25,932 bases of DNA from HyVt-560 sp964577195 (GTDB lineage: Bacteria > Pseudomonadota > Gammaproteobacteria > UWMA-0217): assembly GCA_964577195.1 (NCBI GenBank), contig CAZNYF010000016.1:1-25932 (forward strand). Reading direction: 5' to 3'. The notes under the pieces were generated by a model that had not been told where the DNA came from, made no database searches, and was given only the letters and a program-made list of their open reading frames with translations. Positions 24,197 through 25,932 of the stretch are shown here, one piece after another. How positions within the stretch are numbered: the stretch's first letter is position 1; each line of letters opens with the position of its first letter. The position numbers were made by a program, and so were the translations under genes.

Positions 24197-24357
24197 GGGC
24201 GTCTCTAAGTGAGCAAGAAGATGTTTTCCGCGAGTGCTGACAATCCTTTCTTCCTGAAACCTGGCAGAAGGTGAAGAATCTCTTCTGTGTGGAGATGTGT
24301 AATGTGCCGTTGCTGGGAGTAGAGGCTTTCAACCTCAGCGGGTGTCACAGAAAATGG
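24197..24357 (-). mobile_element. End of an unidentified insertion element, cut by the assembly gap
   Basis: The outer end GGGCGTCTCTAAG (24197-24209) matches the ends of the family 1 foldback elements at 2737 and 7128. Reading inward on the minus strand, a frame open from the gap runs about 50 codons (TPAEVESLYSQQ, ITHLHTEEILHLLPGF, KKGLSALAENIFLLT) and stops inside the end repeat. That is typical of a transposase C-terminus next to its terminal repeat. I cannot name the IS family, and this stretch shows no gamma-glutamyltranspeptidase features. It is probably one end of the autonomous relative of the foldback elements. Confidence 0.4.
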
Positions 24358-24457
24358 NNNNNNNNNNNNNNNNNNNNNNNNNNNNNNNNNNNNNNNNNNN
24401 NNNNNNNNNNNNNNNNNNNNNNNNNNNNNNNNNNNNNNNNNNNNNNNNNNNNNNNNN
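24358..24457. other. Scaffold gap, exactly 100 N
   Basis: The round size indicates a placeholder of unknown true length. The sequences on its two sides do not belong to one gene: ggt to the right and an insertion-element end to the left. Any reading frame spanning it is an artefact. Confidence 0.97.
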
Positions 24458-25905
24458 CCTGGCTCAATTGCATTTGCTTCATTACCCACCAATCCATATA
24501 CATTGGGCGTTCCTGGCTTTGAAGAAAAATCGTCCATTTCATCATTCAGCAGGATGCCTGTACCCGGGGGCACAAACCCTGAACCGAATGGATAATTAAT
24601 AGATAAGGTAGCCGCGACCCGATTACCTTCTTTATCGAGAATAGAAAAATGGGTGGTATCACGCCCTTCTGGCTGTTTGATTGCAACGGCTTTCATCGAC
24701 TGACTTTCGGTAGCTTTGTCAGGATTGAAAAAGCGACGTAGCTCACGCGCATAGTCTTTGGATAGCAGCGCTTGAACAGGCACATCGACAAAATCTATAT
24801 CACCAAGATGCTCGGCGCGATCCCGATAACCCCGGCGCATCGATTCAGTGACCAGATGAATCAGCCCCGCTTCGCTCTGCGCATTCAGATCAAACCCTTC
24901 GAGTTGATTGAGAATTTGTAGTAACACGATGCCGCCCGATGAAGGCAACGCTGCTGTCGTAATCTCGACATTGCGGTACTTTCCCTTAACCGGCTGGCGC
25001 TCAATAATCTGATAATCTGCCAGATCTTTTTCTGACCATATTCCGCCTGCTGCGCGCACACCAGCCACAAGTGCTTTTGCAACTGATCCGGCGTAAAAAC
25101 CAGCATGACCTTTTGCTGCAATTAGCTGTAAGGTTTTCGCTAAATCAGGCTGCTGAATGTTACTGCCAAGCTCTGGCACTTGATCCTCGTCGAGAAAAAT
25201 TTCTGCGCCCTCACCACCCTGAAGCAGAGCAGCCGCTCGGAAACCCAGCATATTTCGATAAATCCGATTAACCGGGAAACCTTTTTCCGCAAACTCGATT
25301 GCTGGTTGTAAGGTTTGTTGCAGAGACAAGCGACCATAATGTTTTGCAATATGCGCCAACGCAGCCGGTTCACCAGGAATCCCCGCCGCCAGCGCACCGT
25401 TAATTGAAAGACCTTCGACAATCTCACCATCCTCATCCAGATACATATCGCGGTGAGCCGCCAAAGGCGCTTTTTCGCGACCATCGATCATCACCTCAAA
25501 TTGATCTTTGGCACGATGTAATAACCAGAACCCGCCGCCACCCAAACCTGAGGAATAAGGCTCGACCACGGCCAACACCGCGCTCACTGTCACCGCAGCG
25601 TCAAAAGCGTTGCCACCATCATTGAGGATTTTCATGCCTGCAGCGGTCGCTAGTGGGTGCGCGCTGGCAATAGCAGGCTCAATTGCGTGGACGGGACTAG
25701 CGCCCAACATAAGAAAAATTAAAAGATAGAACCGGTTTAACCGGGAAAAAACAAAGAGGCTTTTCAACCTAGGAAAATCAGTTGGGCGCGAAAAAAATGT
25801 GTGAGGCCACAGCTCCTTTGCATCCTGCAACCACTGTATTAGTACATCCTTGTACGTCATTGGCGTGAATGGTGAATCAACTGATTTTTCTAGGTTCAAA
25901 GTCAC
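24458..25905 (-). CDS. ggt: Gamma-glutamyltranspeptidase, 3' end lost in the gap, 5' end carrying a repeat
   Basis: GGT cleaves glutathione and gamma-glutamyl amides in the periplasm after self-cleavage into two subunits. Visible family parts are ATAAGMKILNDGGNAFDAAV, GLGGGGFWLLH and PSSGG. The processing site is GRDTTHFSILD, with the probable catalytic Thr417 (numbered from the GTG at 25905). The frame stops at VGNEANAIEPG at the gap, so about 130 residues of the small subunit are missing. The signal peptide is encoded at about 25767-25690 (KSLFVFSRLNRFYLLIFLM, then ASPVHA). Upstream codons 4-46 come from an inserted repeat in frame; translation could start at GTG 25905 or TTG 25767. No good ribosome binding site is seen. 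Confidence 0.9.
25768..25894. mobile_element. MITE-like element, family 2, copy B, inserted in the ggt leader
   Basis: The left end CCTAGGAAAATCAGTTG and the reverse complement of the right end, CCTAGAAAAATCAGTTG, match at 16 of 17 positions and match the ends of the element at 16707-16917. Identical flanks TTCAA (25763-25767 and 25895-25899) are a 5-bp target duplication. The element is 127 bp; with one TTCAA copy it adds 132 bp, which is 44 codons, and it contains no stop in the ggt frame. It carries hairpin module copy 4. Confidence 0.85.
25818..25855 (+). repeat. Hairpin module, copy 4
   Basis: First hairpin TTGC-ATCCT-GCAA (25818-25830), second hairpin GTAC-ATCCTT-GTAC (25842-25855). 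The TCC cores are 24 nt apart. Confidence 0.7.
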
Positions 25906-25932
25906 GCGGTCAGTTTTTCGTATTTAGCTTGT

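Noticed and set aside
24205..25905. A single 566-residue frame across the N gap
   Set aside because: The part left of the gap shows no gamma-glutamyltranspeptidase features and the gap length is arbitrary. The frame agreement is coincidence, so ggt is given as partial.
1..25932. tRNA, rRNA, CRISPR arrays, prophage genes
   Set aside because: I looked for cloverleaf sequences, regularly spaced repeats and phage gene blocks by eye and saw none; a computed scan could still find a tRNA I missed.

Overview
The window reads as chromosomal DNA of a gammaproteobacterium, although no rRNA is present to place it. The evidence is a complete System I cytochrome c maturation operon (ccmABCDEFGHI), an Fe-type superoxide dismutase, an EF-G 2 close to those of Vibrio and Shewanella, a YdfG-type dehydrogenase, an IspG with a long internal insert, and a protein with a GlyGly-CTERM tail. 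The sequence has one scaffold gap of exactly 100 N (24358-24457).

Layout. 1-7079 (+): tightly packed ccmA to ccmI, interrupted only by a 160-bp foldback repeat between ccmE and ccmF. 7128-7375: a second copy of that repeat between convergent genes. 7388-9046 (-): a WecA/MraY-type sugar-phosphate transferase with an extra membrane domain. 9292-12069 (+): secreted alpha/beta hydrolase, ispG and a PhyH-type dioxygenase, overlapping or nearly touching. 12090-12777 (+): a Phd/YefM-PIN toxin-antitoxin pair behind its own promoter and operator-like dyads. 12936-14342 (+): acidic secreted protein or lipoprotein of unknown function, sharing a bidirectional terminator with the convergent fusA2 (14439-16523, -). 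16707-16917: a mobile repeat with target duplication. 16960-18238 (+): DUF1499 protein and ydfG. 18388-20898 (-): a 53-residue ORF, a GlyGly-CTERM surface protein and a rhodanese. 21038-22381 (+): a small exported protein, a long inverted repeat and sodB. 22445-24067 (-): exported msrAB, a small unknown gene and a frameshifted gene. 24197-25905: the end of an unidentified insertion element, the gap, and a gamma-glutamyltranspeptidase gene cut by the gap and with a repeat inserted in frame at its 5' end.

How the genes work together. The ccm genes form one pathway: heme export and chaperoning (CcmABCDE), then apocytochrome reduction and ligation (CcmFGHI). SodB, MsrAB and perhaps the rhodanese are oxidative or sulfur stress functions. 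The remaining genes are housekeeping or accessory single units.

The most unusual feature is a set of small non-coding mobile repeats. Five foldback or terminal-inverted-repeat elements fall into at least three end types. Four of them carry the same central module of two small hairpins whose loop (ATCCYT-like) is constant while the stem differs in every copy but stays paired. Two elements show perfect 5-bp target duplications, one looks like a nested insertion, one supplies the stop codon of a gene, and one lies in frame within the ggt leader. One element family shares its end sequence with the remnant beside the N gap, which suggests that an autonomous element of that family caused the assembly break.
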